A DNA stretch of 53,450 nucleotides, from the NCBI GenBank assembly GCA_944377315.1, contig CALWEM010000015.1, forward strand, positions 1 through 53,450, in the 5' to 3' direction. The DNA is from an uncultured Clostridia bacterium. GTDB taxonomy: Bacteria > Bacillota > Clostridia > Christensenellales > UBA1242. Shown in pieces: positions 1 through 7,288 of this stretch. Both the position numbers and the translations under genes were made by a program. The notes under the pieces are model-generated. The model did no database searches. It was not told the DNA's origin and saw only the letters and a list, made by a program, of their open reading frames with translations. The first letter of the stretch is position 1. Each line of letters begins with the position of its first letter.

Positions 1-348
<348 letters not shown>

Positions 349-388
349 ACGGATTTGGTTTTTGCTTCCTTCTATTAATATGTAGTTG

Positions 389-456
389 TCAGAGAATTTT
401 ATCTCTGATGAATATTGCTTAATTCATATCCTCCTTTTCTTTTGTGAGCAATATTC
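389..456 (+). other. 23S-5S spacer with two inverted repeats
   Basis: The spacer holds a perfect 7-bp hairpin (TCAGAGA 389-395 with TCTCTGA 402-408, 6-base loop). It also holds a perfect 10-bp inverted repeat (GAATATTGCT 410-419 with AGCAATATTC 447-456). Neither is followed by a T-run, so they look more like precursor-processing stems than terminators. That role is inferred. Confidence 0.5.
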
Positions 457-481
457 AATTATTTTGATAATATCATTTTGG

Positions 482-510
482 TTGACTTTTATAAGTTTTT
501 ATGATATACT
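482..510 (+). promoter_or_regulatory. Promoter for the 5S rRNA gene
   Basis: TTGACT (482-487), a 17-base spacer and TATACT (505-510), preceded by the extended -10 motif TGA (502-504). A start near 517 would give a 5S precursor with about 26 extra 5' bases. It lies between 23S and 5S, so 5S could be made independently of the rest of the operon. Confidence 0.65.
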
Positions 511-542
511 TATATCGTAGCAATTAAAATGTTGTTATACCA

Positions 543-661
543 TAACCGGTGGCGATAGAGAGAAGGTCCACCTGTTCTCATCCCGAACACAGAAGTTAAG
601 CTTCTCATCGTCTACGATACTTGGCTGGCGACGGCCCGGAAAAATGGAACACTGCCGGTTA
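543..661 (+). rRNA. 5S ribosomal RNA
   Basis: About 119 nt. The terminal stem TAACCGG (543-549) pairs with CCGGTTA (655-661). The internal conserved CCCGAACACAGAAGTTAAGC segment and loop E region are present. Ends are inferred from the terminal stem. Fragments of its 3' end recur just downstream in both orientations (see the repeats at 675-1109). Confidence 0.95.
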
Positions 662-668
662 ATGTTAA

Positions 669-700
669 AACTCACCGCACGAGGTGAGTTTTTTCTTTTT
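669..700 (+). terminator. Rho-independent terminator of the rRNA operon
   Basis: AACTCACC (669-676) and GGTGAGTT (683-690) form an 8-bp stem with a 6-base loop, followed by a T-rich tract. The 239-bp tandem repeat starts inside this hairpin at 675, so the second repeat copy carries only the right arm and the T-tract. Confidence 0.85.
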
Positions 701-797
701 ATATTTATATGTTTCCTAAAGGCAGTGTTCCGCACGCTTTCAGCGTGCATCAAACAAAGTTTGATATTTTTCCGGGTGAAAAATGGAACTGCCGGTT

Positions 798-905
798 AGC
801 GTCAGAGACTGCACTTTATTTCGAGTTTTGACGATAATCAAAACTCTTATCATTCGTTTGTCTCTTCCTTATTCCCAAAAGTGATAAACACTTTTGAGAG
901 CCCTT
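798..905 (+). repeat. Dispersed repeat, copy 1
   Basis: About 108 bp starting AGCGTCAGAGACTGCAC. It contains two hairpins: GAGTTTTGA-6 nt-TCAAAACTC (823-846) and AAAAGTG-5 nt-CACTTTT (877-895). It ends GAGCCCTT. Copy 2 (1037-1109, truncated) and copy 3 (19736-19842) share the same order of elements. It is non-coding. It could be a miniature mobile element or a palindromic repeat family; no transposase ends or target-site duplications were identified with certainty. Confidence 0.75.
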
Positions 906-1036
906 GAGAATATCCGCACGAGGTGAGTTTTTTCTTTTTATATTTATATGTTTCCTAAAGGCAGTGTTCCGCACGCTTTCAGCGTGCATCAAACAAAGTT
1001 TGATATTTTTCCGGGCAAAAAATGGAACTGCCGGTT

Positions 1037-1109
1037 AGCGTCAGAGACTGCACTTCATTTCGAGTTTTGATTATCGTCAAAACTCTTATCATTCGTTTGT
1101 TTATTCCTT
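1037..1109 (+). repeat. Dispersed repeat, copy 2 (truncated)
   Basis: Matches copy 1 from AGCGTCAGAGACTGCAC to CATTCGTTTGT, then runs into unrelated sequence and a different tandem array. The 9-bp arms GAGTTTTGA/TCAAAACTC are identical to copy 1, but the 6-base loop is TTATCG instead of CGATAA, its exact reverse complement. Confidence 0.75.
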
Positions 1110-1110
1110 T

Positions 1111-1349
1111 AAAACAGACACGGACTGCTTTAAAGTTGTTTAGAATAGATTTAGTTTGTGCTTAAACATCTCAAAAACAGTCACGGACTGTCAAAAACAG
1201 TCGCGGACTGCTTCAAGGTTGTTTAAAATAGATTTAGTTTGTGCTTTTAGTTTGTGCTTAAACATCTCAAAAACAGTCACGGATCGCTTTAAAGTTGTTT
1301 AGAATAGATTTAGTTTGTGTTTAAACACCTCAAAAACAGTCATAGACTG
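1111..1349 (+). repeat. 63-bp tandem repeat array, about 3.5 units
   Basis: Units begin near 1111, 1193, 1269 and 1332 (partial), with a short extra piece at 1173-1192. Each has CAGTC-ACG-GACTG (a small inverted repeat), then TTTAAAGTTGTTTAGAATAG, ATTTAGTTTGTG and CTTAAACATCTC. Unit 2 carries an internal 13-base duplication (TTTAGTTTGTGCT). The array abuts the stop codon of the minus-strand membrane protein gene at 1350. It is not a CRISPR: there is no constant repeat/unique spacer pattern. Confidence 0.8.
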
Positions 1350-2075
1350 TTATGATTTTATTATTTCTATCATTTTTTCCACAACATCTTTCTTTTTGGC
1401 GCGATATTTTCGTATTTGTTCAAGAATGACCATATATAAAGTATAGCCAACAGCAAAAATTGGAATAATTACCCACACTGTCAATGGTGTGCCACTGACT
1501 GCCGGCTTGTTGATGTAGAATGCTTTTGAGAAATTAAGAACATAGATTTGAAACAGCCCAAGCAGAATGTAGGCGGTTGTGCCGATAAGGAGACAATACC
1601 ACTTTCGCCAGTTTGGAATAAACCAACCAATGATTTGAAGAAGAATGGAGAGATAAAAACTTGTGGCGTGGTGTAAAATTCCGGAAATTGTGATTGTGTG
1701 CAAGAAAGAAGAGTATGCTGAAATGAAATCGGGGTAAAGTATGGTCAGCAAACCGCCGACAAAACCCAAATATACCACAAAGTGTAGAACAGCGTTGTTT
1801 CTTTTGCCGAACATAATGGCAAGCGAGAAAACAAGACTTGTCATACCACAAAAACTGTCTGGAATAATTTTCCAAAGGTTTCCACCCAGAATCGCAATGG
1901 AAAGTCTGTTCCAAACGACAAAAACAAACAAGAAAAATCCCAAAATTCTGACAATAATGTCTTGACTTTTCTCACTTTTTGCAAACTTTTTGATTAATAT
2001 TGTGCCACCGATTGTCACAGCGAGAAAGGCGGCTAAAAATGTCAAATGTTCCCAACCAAAAATTTGAGGCATCAT
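1350..2075 (-). CDS. Seven-helix integral membrane protein, YwaF/TMEM164-like
   Basis: A 241-residue protein with about seven hydrophobic segments and a basic C-terminal tail (YRAKKKDVVEK). It resembles the YwaF (TIGR02206/TMEM164-like) family: an N-terminal W-E-H-L segment, a conserved F-C-G-M-T-S motif in the third helix and an H-H pair before the fifth. Function of the family is not established. The start is the ATG at 2075, six bases after GGAG; a TTG at 2087 overlaps that ribosome binding site and is not used. It follows the XRE regulator gene at 2132-2434 on the same strand with a 56-base gap, so the two may be co-transcribed. Its 3' end touches the 63-bp tandem repeats. Confidence 0.6.
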   Translation of the reverse strand: MMPQIFGWEHLTFLAAFLAVTIGGTILIKKFAKSEKSQDIIVRILGFFLFVFVVWNRLSIAILGGNLWKIIPDSFCGMTSLVFSLAIMFGKRNNAVLHFVVYLGFVGGLLTILYPDFISAYSSFLHTITISGILHHATSFYLSILLQIIGWFIPNWRKWYCLLIGTTAYILLGLFQIYVLNFSKAFYINKPAVSGTPLTVWVIIPIFAVGYTLYMVILEQIRKYRAKKKDVVEKMIEIIKS

Positions 2076-2131
2076 AGATAACTCCAAAATAAAATCATAT
2101 GTATTTTATCATAAAAACTCAATAAAACAAA

Positions 2132-2434
2132 CTAATTTTTCAGTATTGTGAGAATAGCATCCTTTTTTTCAGGCTTAACACGCCTTAAAAGGTCAATAAT
2201 TTCAGCATCTTTTTTATAGGCGGAAATATCATAATAGAAAAATTCTTCCACTGAACTATTGCAAGCACTAATAATTTCAAGCAATGTTTCCATTGTCGGC
2301 AAAAAATCTTTTTTGGCTTCCAGTCGATTTATATATCCACCATTCTTGCCTATTAAAAGCGATAAACTACGAGCGGATAAATGCGCGCGCGTTCTTAAAA
2401 AACTTATTCTATTAATTATTTCATTGCTATCCAT
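2132..2434 (-). CDS. XRE-family helix-turn-helix regulator
   Basis: A 100-residue protein. Residues about 8-60 form a Cro/CI-type helix-turn-helix: LSARSLSLLIGKNGGYINRLE followed by PTMETLLEIISACN. This is a small DNA-binding repressor family that acts in the cytoplasm. The remainder (about 65-100) is a short helical tail that may dimerise. The start is supported by AGGAGA seven bases upstream. It is divergent from the lipoprotein gene at 2652 and upstream of the membrane protein gene, so both are plausible targets; no operator was identified. Confidence 0.8.
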   Translation of the reverse strand: MDSNEIINRISFLRTRAHLSARSLSLLIGKNGGYINRLEAKKDFLPTMETLLEIISACNSSVEEFFYYDISAYKKDAEIIDLLRRVKPEKKDAILTILKN

Positions 2435-2543
2435 AATATATTCTCCTATAAATAGATTAAGTTTATTTTCGACAAAATATTACACAATAAACAAAGTAAA
2501 AACAAAAAATATGTAATATTTTATAGTAATGTATGTGATTTTG

Positions 2544-2572
2544 TTGACTTATATAACACTATTTGTTAAAAT
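2544..2572 (+). promoter_or_regulatory. Promoter of the 177-residue lipoprotein gene
   Basis: TTGACT (2544-2549), 17 bases, TAAAAT (2567-2572), with an extended -10 TGT (2564-2566). The predicted start near 2579 leaves a ~73-nt leader before the ATG at 2652. Confidence 0.6.
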
Positions 2573-2651
2573 ATAATTGATTTCAAGGGAGAGAAAGAAA
2601 TCAAATCGGACTGAAAAAACAAAAATTATGAAAAAATAAAAGGAGAAAAAA

Positions 2652-3185
2652 ATGACAAAGTCAAAAAGAATAACATCGATTATTGCTGGCATTGTAGCTG
2701 TTTTGAGCGTGGTTTTACTGGGCTTTGCGCTTGCTGGTTGCGGTGAAACTGTCACAACAAAGGAAGATGAAACAAAAGTTCATTCAGCAGTGGTGACATC
2801 TTGGTGGCAAGCACAAGAAGACAGAAAAGGTCTTGACACAAGCGTGAATATTAATTTTGATAATCTCAATATTGAAGATATTGATAAAATAACATTTGAA
2901 ATTTATCAAGACGATGAAATCATTGGAAGCGCTGTTTCTGAAGGCGAAAATTTAACCAATCTTTTGAAAGATTGTGCACAATATTGGGATGAAACAGAGG
3001 AAACTTATCTTGAAGTTACTGGCGACAGAACAATCAGTTGTGCCTTCTTCACATTGGACGAAGAAGAAAATGATGATTTTTGGGTTCGTTCTGCTTGTTC
3101 AATTGAAGAGCCAGAAGTTCCAACCAATTTGATTGTTAAAGTTCTCGCTGGCGACACGGAATACATCACAGAACTTGTGAAATAA
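2652..3185 (+). CDS. Putative lipoprotein, unknown function
   Basis: 177 residues. The N-terminus is a lipoprotein signal: basic start (MTKSKRITS), hydrophobic stretch, and lipobox L-A-G-C, with the lipidated Cys at residue 30. The mature part is acidic and hydrophilic (EEEENDDFW), probably a small extracytoplasmic beta-rich domain anchored in the outer leaflet. AGGAGA precedes the ATG. I do not recognise a family. The next gene also encodes a lipoprotein but is separated by a terminator, so they are separate transcripts. Confidence 0.8.
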   Translation: MTKSKRITSIIAGIVAVLSVVLLGFALAGCGETVTTKEDETKVHSAVVTSWWQAQEDRKGLDTSVNINFDNLNIEDIDKITFEIYQDDEIIGSAVSEGENLTNLLKDCAQYWDETEETYLEVTGDRTISCAFFTLDEEENDDFWVRSACSIEEPEVPTNLIVKVLAGDTEYITELVK

Positions 3186-3209
3186 GAAAAAAAATTCAGT
3201 CCGCAAGAG

Positions 3210-3232
3210 AAGTCGTTTAAACGGCTTTTTTT
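3210..3232 (+). terminator. Rho-independent terminator
   Basis: AAGTCGTTTAAACGGCTT (3210-3227) is a near-palindromic hairpin followed by a T-run. It ends the lipoprotein transcript. Confidence 0.75.
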
Positions 3233-3294
3233 GTTATTTTTATTTTACTTTTCAAAATCAAAATGATATAATAAAGATTAATTAAGGAGTTTTT

Positions 3295-4179
3295 ATGAAA
3301 ACAAGAAAAATGAATATATCTTTGACAATTTTTGCCCTTGTTTTTGCTCTTTTTTCGCTGTCCTTTTTTCTTTTTGGGTGCAATGAAACAAAAGAACAGA
3401 CAATTTCACTGGCAGAAACCAAAACTTTGATTGTCAACGCTTTGCAGTTGGACGGCATAAGTGGTCAAGAAATGACCAAAAACAGCACTGACAACAGAAA
3501 TATCTTCACCAAATTTGGCAAGACGAATATTTCTTTTAAGAATGATTTGATGGCACAAAATTTGACTGACACAGTGGAAATGAATGCGACAATTGAAAAA
3601 AATGGCGAAGCTTGGTCAAAATATGTGCTTGATTATCAAACATATTCTTCGGATAGCGCTGAAAAATTTGGCACAAAAGAATATTTTGATGGTGAAAAAA
3701 TCTATAAAATTGACTATGACGACAGTCGCGTTGTGTCCGATTTTGAAAATGGCACGCAAGAGAGTATGAATTTGAGCATCACTTTCTTATATTTTGATGT
3801 TATGTTCTATGACGGTGCGTTTGAAAGTTGTTATCAAGAAGATGTTTTGAAGGTGACAAATGAAAATGGTTTCACTTTGACAATTGATGTCGATATGTTT
3901 AACTATGCCACTTTTGTTATGGAAACAATTGGTTATGGTGCGGATGGGCTTTTTGGTGACACCGATATGGTGGAATTATTGAAAACGGAAGGCTCTGGCA
4001 AAATTGTTGTTTCTTTTGACAAAAACAATGAAATTGACAGTTTGGAGTTCCAAATGAACATTCTTGGAATGGCTGGCAATGAAATTGTGCCATCTGTGGT
4101 AGAGATAAATTTGGCGAAGTTTGAAAATGAAATTAATCCGCCAGATTGGTTTGATATAACAGAATTTGAAACCAAATAA
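3295..4179 (+). CDS. Putative lipoprotein, unknown function
   Basis: 294 residues with a clear lipoprotein signal: basic MKTRKMN, a long hydrophobic core, and lipobox L-F-G-C with Cys at residue 29. The mature chain alternates short beta-type segments with charged turns (for example EYFDGEKIYKIDYDDS), which fits an extracytoplasmic domain. It could be a LolA/DUF6612-like fold, but that is a guess from pattern only. AAGGAG lies upstream of the ATG. It is followed by a terminator shared with the convergent rplI gene. Confidence 0.75.
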   Translation: MKTRKMNISLTIFALVFALFSLSFFLFGCNETKEQTISLAETKTLIVNALQLDGISGQEMTKNSTDNRNIFTKFGKTNISFKNDLMAQNLTDTVEMNATIEKNGEAWSKYVLDYQTYSSDSAEKFGTKEYFDGEKIYKIDYDDSRVVSDFENGTQESMNLSITFLYFDVMFYDGAFESCYQEDVLKVTNENGFTLTIDVDMFNYATFVMETIGYGADGLFGDTDMVELLKTEGSGKIVVSFDKNNEIDSLEFQMNILGMAGNEIVPSVVEINLAKFENEINPPDWFDITEFETK

Positions 4180-4184
4180 AAAAT

Positions 4185-4217
4185 AAATCCACAGCAAAAA
4201 ATGCCGTGGATTTTTCA
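4185..4217. terminator. Bidirectional terminator between lipoprotein and rplI
   Basis: AAATCCAC (4185-4192) pairs with GTGGATTT (4206-4213). A T-run follows on the plus strand and an A-rich stretch precedes it, so it can serve both convergent genes. Confidence 0.8.
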
Positions 4218-4227
4218 TTTTTCCTGT

Positions 4228-4674
4228 TTAGTTTGTTGGCACAACTTGAACCTTAAATTTGGCGGAAATTTCAGGATAGATTTTTGCGGTCACCGTGTAT
4301 ATTCCTGCAAGTTTGATTGGCTCTTTCAAATCAATTTTTTTCTTGTCAAGATTAATCCCTTGTTTTGCAAATTCTTCGGAAATCTCCTTGCTTGTGACAG
4401 AACCAAATGTTTTGCCATTTTCGCAACACTTAATTTTCAAAAGAAGATTTTTTCCTTCAATTTTCTTTGCCAACTCTTTTGCGGAATTGATTTCTTCTTG
4501 TTTGTGAAACGCCATTGCACTCTTTTGAATGGCATTTTCGGAAAGAGCGGAATTGTCAGCCCTTTTTGCCAAGCCATTTTTGAAAAGGAAATTGTTTGCA
4601 AAACCATCTGCAACCACCTTTATTTCGCCCTTTTTTCCAGTTCCTTTAACATCTTTAAGTAACACAACTTTCAT
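4228..4674 (-). CDS. rplI: 50S ribosomal protein L9
   Basis: 148 residues, the usual length. It has the N-terminal L9 signature [20 protein letters not shown] followed by [14 protein letters not shown], then the long connecting helix (about 45-75), then the C-terminal domain with [10 protein letters not shown]9 binds 23S rRNA domain V and helps keep reading frame. Here it stands alone instead of being linked to dnaB or rpsR. GAGG lies six bases upstream of the ATG. It is transcribed divergently from the DUF1540-like gene, sharing a ~108-bp intergenic region with a CRP-type palindrome. Confidence 0.97.
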   Translation of the reverse strand: MKVVLLKDVKGTGKKGEIKVVADGFANNFLFKNGLAKRADNSALSENAIQKSAMAFHKQEEINSAKELAKKIEGKNLLLKIKCCENGKTFGSVTSKEISEEFAKQGINLDKKKIDLKEPIKLAGIYTVTAKIYPEISAKFKVQVVPTN

Positions 4675-4733
4675 TTTTTCCTCGCTTTAATAGATATTTT
4701 AATATATTTTTTCTTTTTTGTCAAATTTTGTTC

Positions 4734-4749
4734 TGTGATTTTATTCACA
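4734..4749. promoter_or_regulatory. CRP/FNR-type palindrome
   Basis: TGTGA (4734-4738), six bases, TCACA (4745-4749): a perfect TGTGA-N6-TCACA palindrome in the divergent rplI / Cys-protein intergenic region, 34 bases before the ATG at 4783. The matching regulator is not in the window, and a chance match is possible. Confidence 0.4.
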
Positions 4750-4782
4750 AAAATTTGGGCATAATATCTTCAAGGAGAGAGT

Positions 4783-5091
4783 ATGGATATTCGATGTCGC
4801 AAAACAGGTTGTGTTTTTAATGACAAATACACTTGCAAGGCTAGAGAAATTATGGTTGCCAAGAGTTGTGTTTGCAAGAAGTTTGAAAAGGGCGAAAAGG
4901 AGTTGGTGGACAAAAGTCGCCAAATGTTTTCAAAGACGCCAATCTACGCACCACAGCGTGACAGTAAAACAATCAAAATTGATTGTCAGGCAAGTTGTTT
5001 ATTCAACAAAAATGGCGATTGTCAAGCAAATGGTATCACCTTGAATGACCTGAAAAACAGGGCATATTGTGTGACTTTTTTGAAGAAATAA
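4783..5091 (+). CDS. Cys-rich protein with two DUF1540-like units
   Basis: 102 residues, ten cysteines. Two similar halves: residues 3-35 (I-R-C-x4-C-V-F-N ... Y-T-C-x-A-R-E-I ... S-C-V-C-K-K-F) and residues 64-101 (I-D-C-x3-C-L-F-N ... G-D-C-x-A-N-G-I ... Y-C-V-T-F). The second half matches the DUF1540 pattern (C-x3-C-x-Y/F-N-x4-C-x-A, ending in C-x-T/K-F), known from clostridia and likely to bind a metal. Function unknown. AAGGAGAGAGT precedes the ATG. A CRP-type palindrome lies upstream. Confidence 0.7.
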   Translation: MDIRCRKTGCVFNDKYTCKAREIMVAKSCVCKKFEKGEKELVDKSRQMFSKTPIYAPQRDSKTIKIDCQASCLFNKNGDCQANGITLNDLKNRAYCVTFLKK

Positions 5092-5121
5092 AAAATTCCA
5101 TTTTAAAAAAGTGAAAAAATA

Positions 5122-5150
5122 TTGCTTTTCTCTTGTTTTTATTGTATAAT
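5122..5150 (+). promoter_or_regulatory. Promoter giving a leaderless mRNA for the 468-residue protein
   Basis: TTGCTT (5122-5127), 17 bases, TATAAT (5145-5150). The expected start of transcription coincides with the A of the ATG at 5157 (six bases after the -10 box). There is no Shine-Dalgarno sequence. Confidence 0.6.
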
Positions 5151-5156
5151 TTTGAT

Positions 5157-6563
5157 ATGGAAAAGGAAATGCAAAAACAAGCTCTTTTCAAAAAACAGGC
5201 AGAAAAAATGGGAGAAAAGGAAACCAAAACTCCTGTGAATTTGGAAGAAGAGAAAAAAGTTAAAAATGAAGTGGTGGAAGGAGAAATTGACGTCACAAAA
5301 ACGGCGAATCTGCCAGAAGAAAAGAAGGAAGATGATAAAAAATCATTTGATGAAACACTCAAAGATTTTGAGAGATACAGTCAAATGGAAATAATCCTTC
5401 GTTCTTCTTTGTTGGGGCATTTTGAAGGCGATGAGTATAAGATTTCTCAAGAAGTCGCTCGTGACCTTTTGAAGTTGCCAAAAATTATTGACGACCAAAC
5501 AGTTGGGAAGATTCTTTGTCATTCGCTATACAAGGACTTCACATTCAAATTTTTGATTGTTTACGACAATTTTTCCACATATTCCACGGCACGCATCTAC
5601 CTTCTTGAAGACGAAGACCGTGTGCAAGAGATAAAAACACACAAAACACTGATTGGTGAGAGTGTGCAACCGGGCGGGAAAAATATTGTTGATATCATCA
5701 CAATTGAGTGGAATTTGAAAAAAGGTTCAAACAATGGCGATGGCGAAACTGACGGTGGAGAAAATATGGAAGTGACGGACTTGGATTCCATACTTTTGGG
5801 CATCAAAACTGATTATTATTTCAGCCGTGAGTTGTTGGAAATATTGTCACAAATATACATTCTTCGAATGACTTCGCTTTTGGGAGAGTGCGGTGTTGAA
5901 GGTGAGAAAATTTTGAGTGAATATAACAAAATTCTCAAAAACTACGCCATAAACCGCCCGAGCGTTTTGCAAAAATATGCGATGATGAAGCATATTTTGG
6001 ACGAAACCATCAAAAAGAACAACGGATATGAAGTTTTGAAAACGCATAATGAAAAAGCATTCAGAGAAGTGATAGAAAATTTCTACACACCGCTTGAGAA
6101 AATAAATTTGCGTGTTAAAGAGAAAAGAGAAATGGATTTGCCAAGTGTTGCAGAAAAGAAAGCGGAAAAGGTGGAGAAAACAGAGCAAAAGTGGAAACCG
6201 CATCTTGGCGAAAAAGGCGAAAAACCATATTATCCAAAACCACCAAAAGGAGTGGAGATAAAGCCTGCAAAATTTGAAAAAGGTATTTCAAAAGTTGCAG
6301 GCAGTCCACTAAAACAGCCTCCAAAACCACAACAAAACGAAAATGAAAGTGTGAATGAAAATAGTGACGCCAAGCTTGCAGCAAGCCTCGCCGATAATTT
6401 GGGTATGTTGCGCGCTGAAGAAATTGCTGAACAAAGTGCAGAGATACAGTTGGAAAACACTGAAAGACAAATTCAAACTAGAGAAAATGCTGAAGACATT
6501 GCAAAGAGTAATGTGGGCGAAATTGTGAAAAATACTGAAAACAGTGCAGGGAGACAATTGTAG
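5157..6563 (+). CDS. Unknown charged protein with low-complexity ends
   Basis: 468 residues from the ATG at 5157; an upstream in-frame start at 5133 would lie inside the promoter. Residues 1-75 are Lys/Glu-rich and probably helical or disordered. About 80-320 look like a folded domain (beta-type FKFLIVYDNFSTYSTARIYL, then helical). About 325-400 are Pro/Lys-rich (GEKPYYPKPPKGVE), and the end is Glu/Gln/Asn-rich. No signal peptide or membrane segment, so it is cytoplasmic. I do not recognise the family. It is monocistronic between a leaderless promoter and a strong terminator. Confidence 0.75.
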   Translation: MEKEMQKQALFKKQAEKMGEKETKTPVNLEEEKKVKNEVVEGEIDVTKTANLPEEKKEDDKKSFDETLKDFERYSQMEIILRSSLLGHFEGDEYKISQEVARDLLKLPKIIDDQTVGKILCHSLYKDFTFKFLIVYDNFSTYSTARIYLLEDEDRVQEIKTHKTLIGESVQPGGKNIVDIITIEWNLKKGSNNGDGETDGGENMEVTDLDSILLGIKTDYYFSRELLEILSQIYILRMTSLLGECGVEGEKILSEYNKILKNYAINRPSVLQKYAMMKHILDETIKKNNGYEVLKTHNEKAFREVIENFYTPLEKINLRVKEKREMDLPSVAEKKAEKVEKTEQKWKPHLGEKGEKPYYPKPPKGVEIKPAKFEKGISKVAGSPLKQPPKPQQNENESVNENSDAKLAASLADNLGMLRAEEIAEQSAEIQLENTERQIQTRENAEDIAKSNVGEIVKNTENSAGRQL

Positions 6564-6630
6564 TATATGGGAAAAACAAACAATGGTGTGACCCCAAAAG
6601 AAATGGGAATGTAAAAAATGATTTATAAAA

Positions 6631-6662
6631 AAGAAGATAATGCAAAACGCATTATCTTCTTT
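6631..6662 (+). terminator. Strong hairpin terminator
   Basis: A perfect 13-bp stem (6631-6643 with 649-661 of the same thousand, i.e. 6649-6661) and a 5-base loop follow the gene ending at 6563. The T-tract is largely within the stem. Confidence 0.7.
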
Positions 6663-6668
6663 ACATAA

Positions 6669-6700
6669 AAAATGCTTTAACCATCAGATTAAAGCATTTT
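6669..6700. terminator. Second hairpin, terminator for the convergent minus-strand gene
   Basis: A perfect 12-bp stem (AAAATGCTTTAA 6669-6680 with TTAAAGCATTTT 6689-6700). It sits 20 bases beyond the stop codon of the minus-strand gene at 6721 and just after the plus-strand terminator, so the two genes have back-to-back terminators. Confidence 0.75.
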
Positions 6701-6720
6701 CTCTTTCAAAAGTATTTTTA

Positions 6721-7122
6721 TTATTTTTGCATTCCATCATTGTTTATTACCGCTTGGAGATTGTTATGTTTACTGCAAACTTGCAAAGCAGAAGTGAAAG
6801 CCTTTGAAAAGTCTGCAAAATCTTTACCTTGTTTGTTTGGAATGCTTTCATATATTTGTTTAAACTTGTCATAATTAATCAAAGCAATATTATTCTGAAT
6901 ATTGTTGTTTTCAAGAATTTTTTCAAACGCACCAAGCATTCCGTTAAAAGCCACTTTGAAAATTGATGGGTCTTCAGGGTCATTTGCTTCTGCAAATTCT
7001 TGATAAACAGGTTTAAATTTCTTGCCAGTTGTGAAGAAATATAAAAAGTCGTGCATTTTAACTCTGTAGTCTTCAGAACTTTTGGTTGTGTAAATCACGA
7101 GATCTTTCGCTGAAATTGTCAT
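6721..7122 (-). CDS. Unknown small cytoplasmic protein
   Basis: 133 residues, no signal peptide or membrane segment. It is predicted mostly helical (FDKILENNN-like and FADFSKAFTSALQV stretches), with one central acidic turn (EANDPEDPS). The ATG is preceded by AAGGAGAATAAAATT, a good ribosome binding site. It is monocistronic, with its own terminator at 6669-6700 and a divergent neighbour (the flippase gene at 7289). I do not recognise a family. Confidence 0.75.
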   Translation of the reverse strand: MTISAKDLVIYTTKSSEDYRVKMHDFLYFFTTGKKFKPVYQEFAEANDPEDPSIFKVAFNGMLGAFEKILENNNIQNNIALINYDKFKQIYESIPNKQGKDFADFSKAFTSALQVCSKHNNLQAVINNDGMQK

Positions 7123-7288
7123 AATTTTATTCTCCTTTCTTAACTATTCAACAATATTATAGCACAACAATTTGATTTTGTAAATATCATTTTTAAAATT
7201 TTTTGAATATTTTTTTCTTTTCTCTCCACCATATCTCTAATTTATGACTTAATAAGGATTTTTTGTCAATAATTAAAGTGGTGTTTAT

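Larger units (their letters stand above)
675..1109 (+). repeat. 239-bp direct tandem duplication containing 5S 3'-end copies
   Basis: Unit 1 is 675-913. Unit 2 starts at 914 and matches it to about 1100, with only a few substitutions plus an inverted 6-base loop, then diverges. Each unit contains, in order: the right arm and T-tract of the rRNA terminator; the 5S 3' end in reverse orientation, split by two small perfect palindromes (GCACGCT/AGCGTGC 732-748 and ATCAAAC/GTTTGAT 749-765 in unit 1); a direct copy of the 5S 3' end lacking two bases (about 776-797); and the dispersed repeat. No open reading frame of note lies here. Confidence 0.85.

Noticed and set aside
389..408. Terminator between 23S and 5S
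   Set aside because: The hairpin is good but has no T-run after it.
535..753. 72-codon minus-strand frame over the 5S gene
   Set aside because: Covers rRNA and its terminator; not a protein gene.
1111..1349. CRISPR-like look of the tandem array
   Set aside because: Units are contiguous repeats with internal duplications, there are no unique spacers of constant length and no cas genes.
4201..4662. 153-codon frame opposite rplI
   Set aside because: Pure antisense shadow of the L9 gene, Phe/Cys-rich composition, no ribosome binding site.
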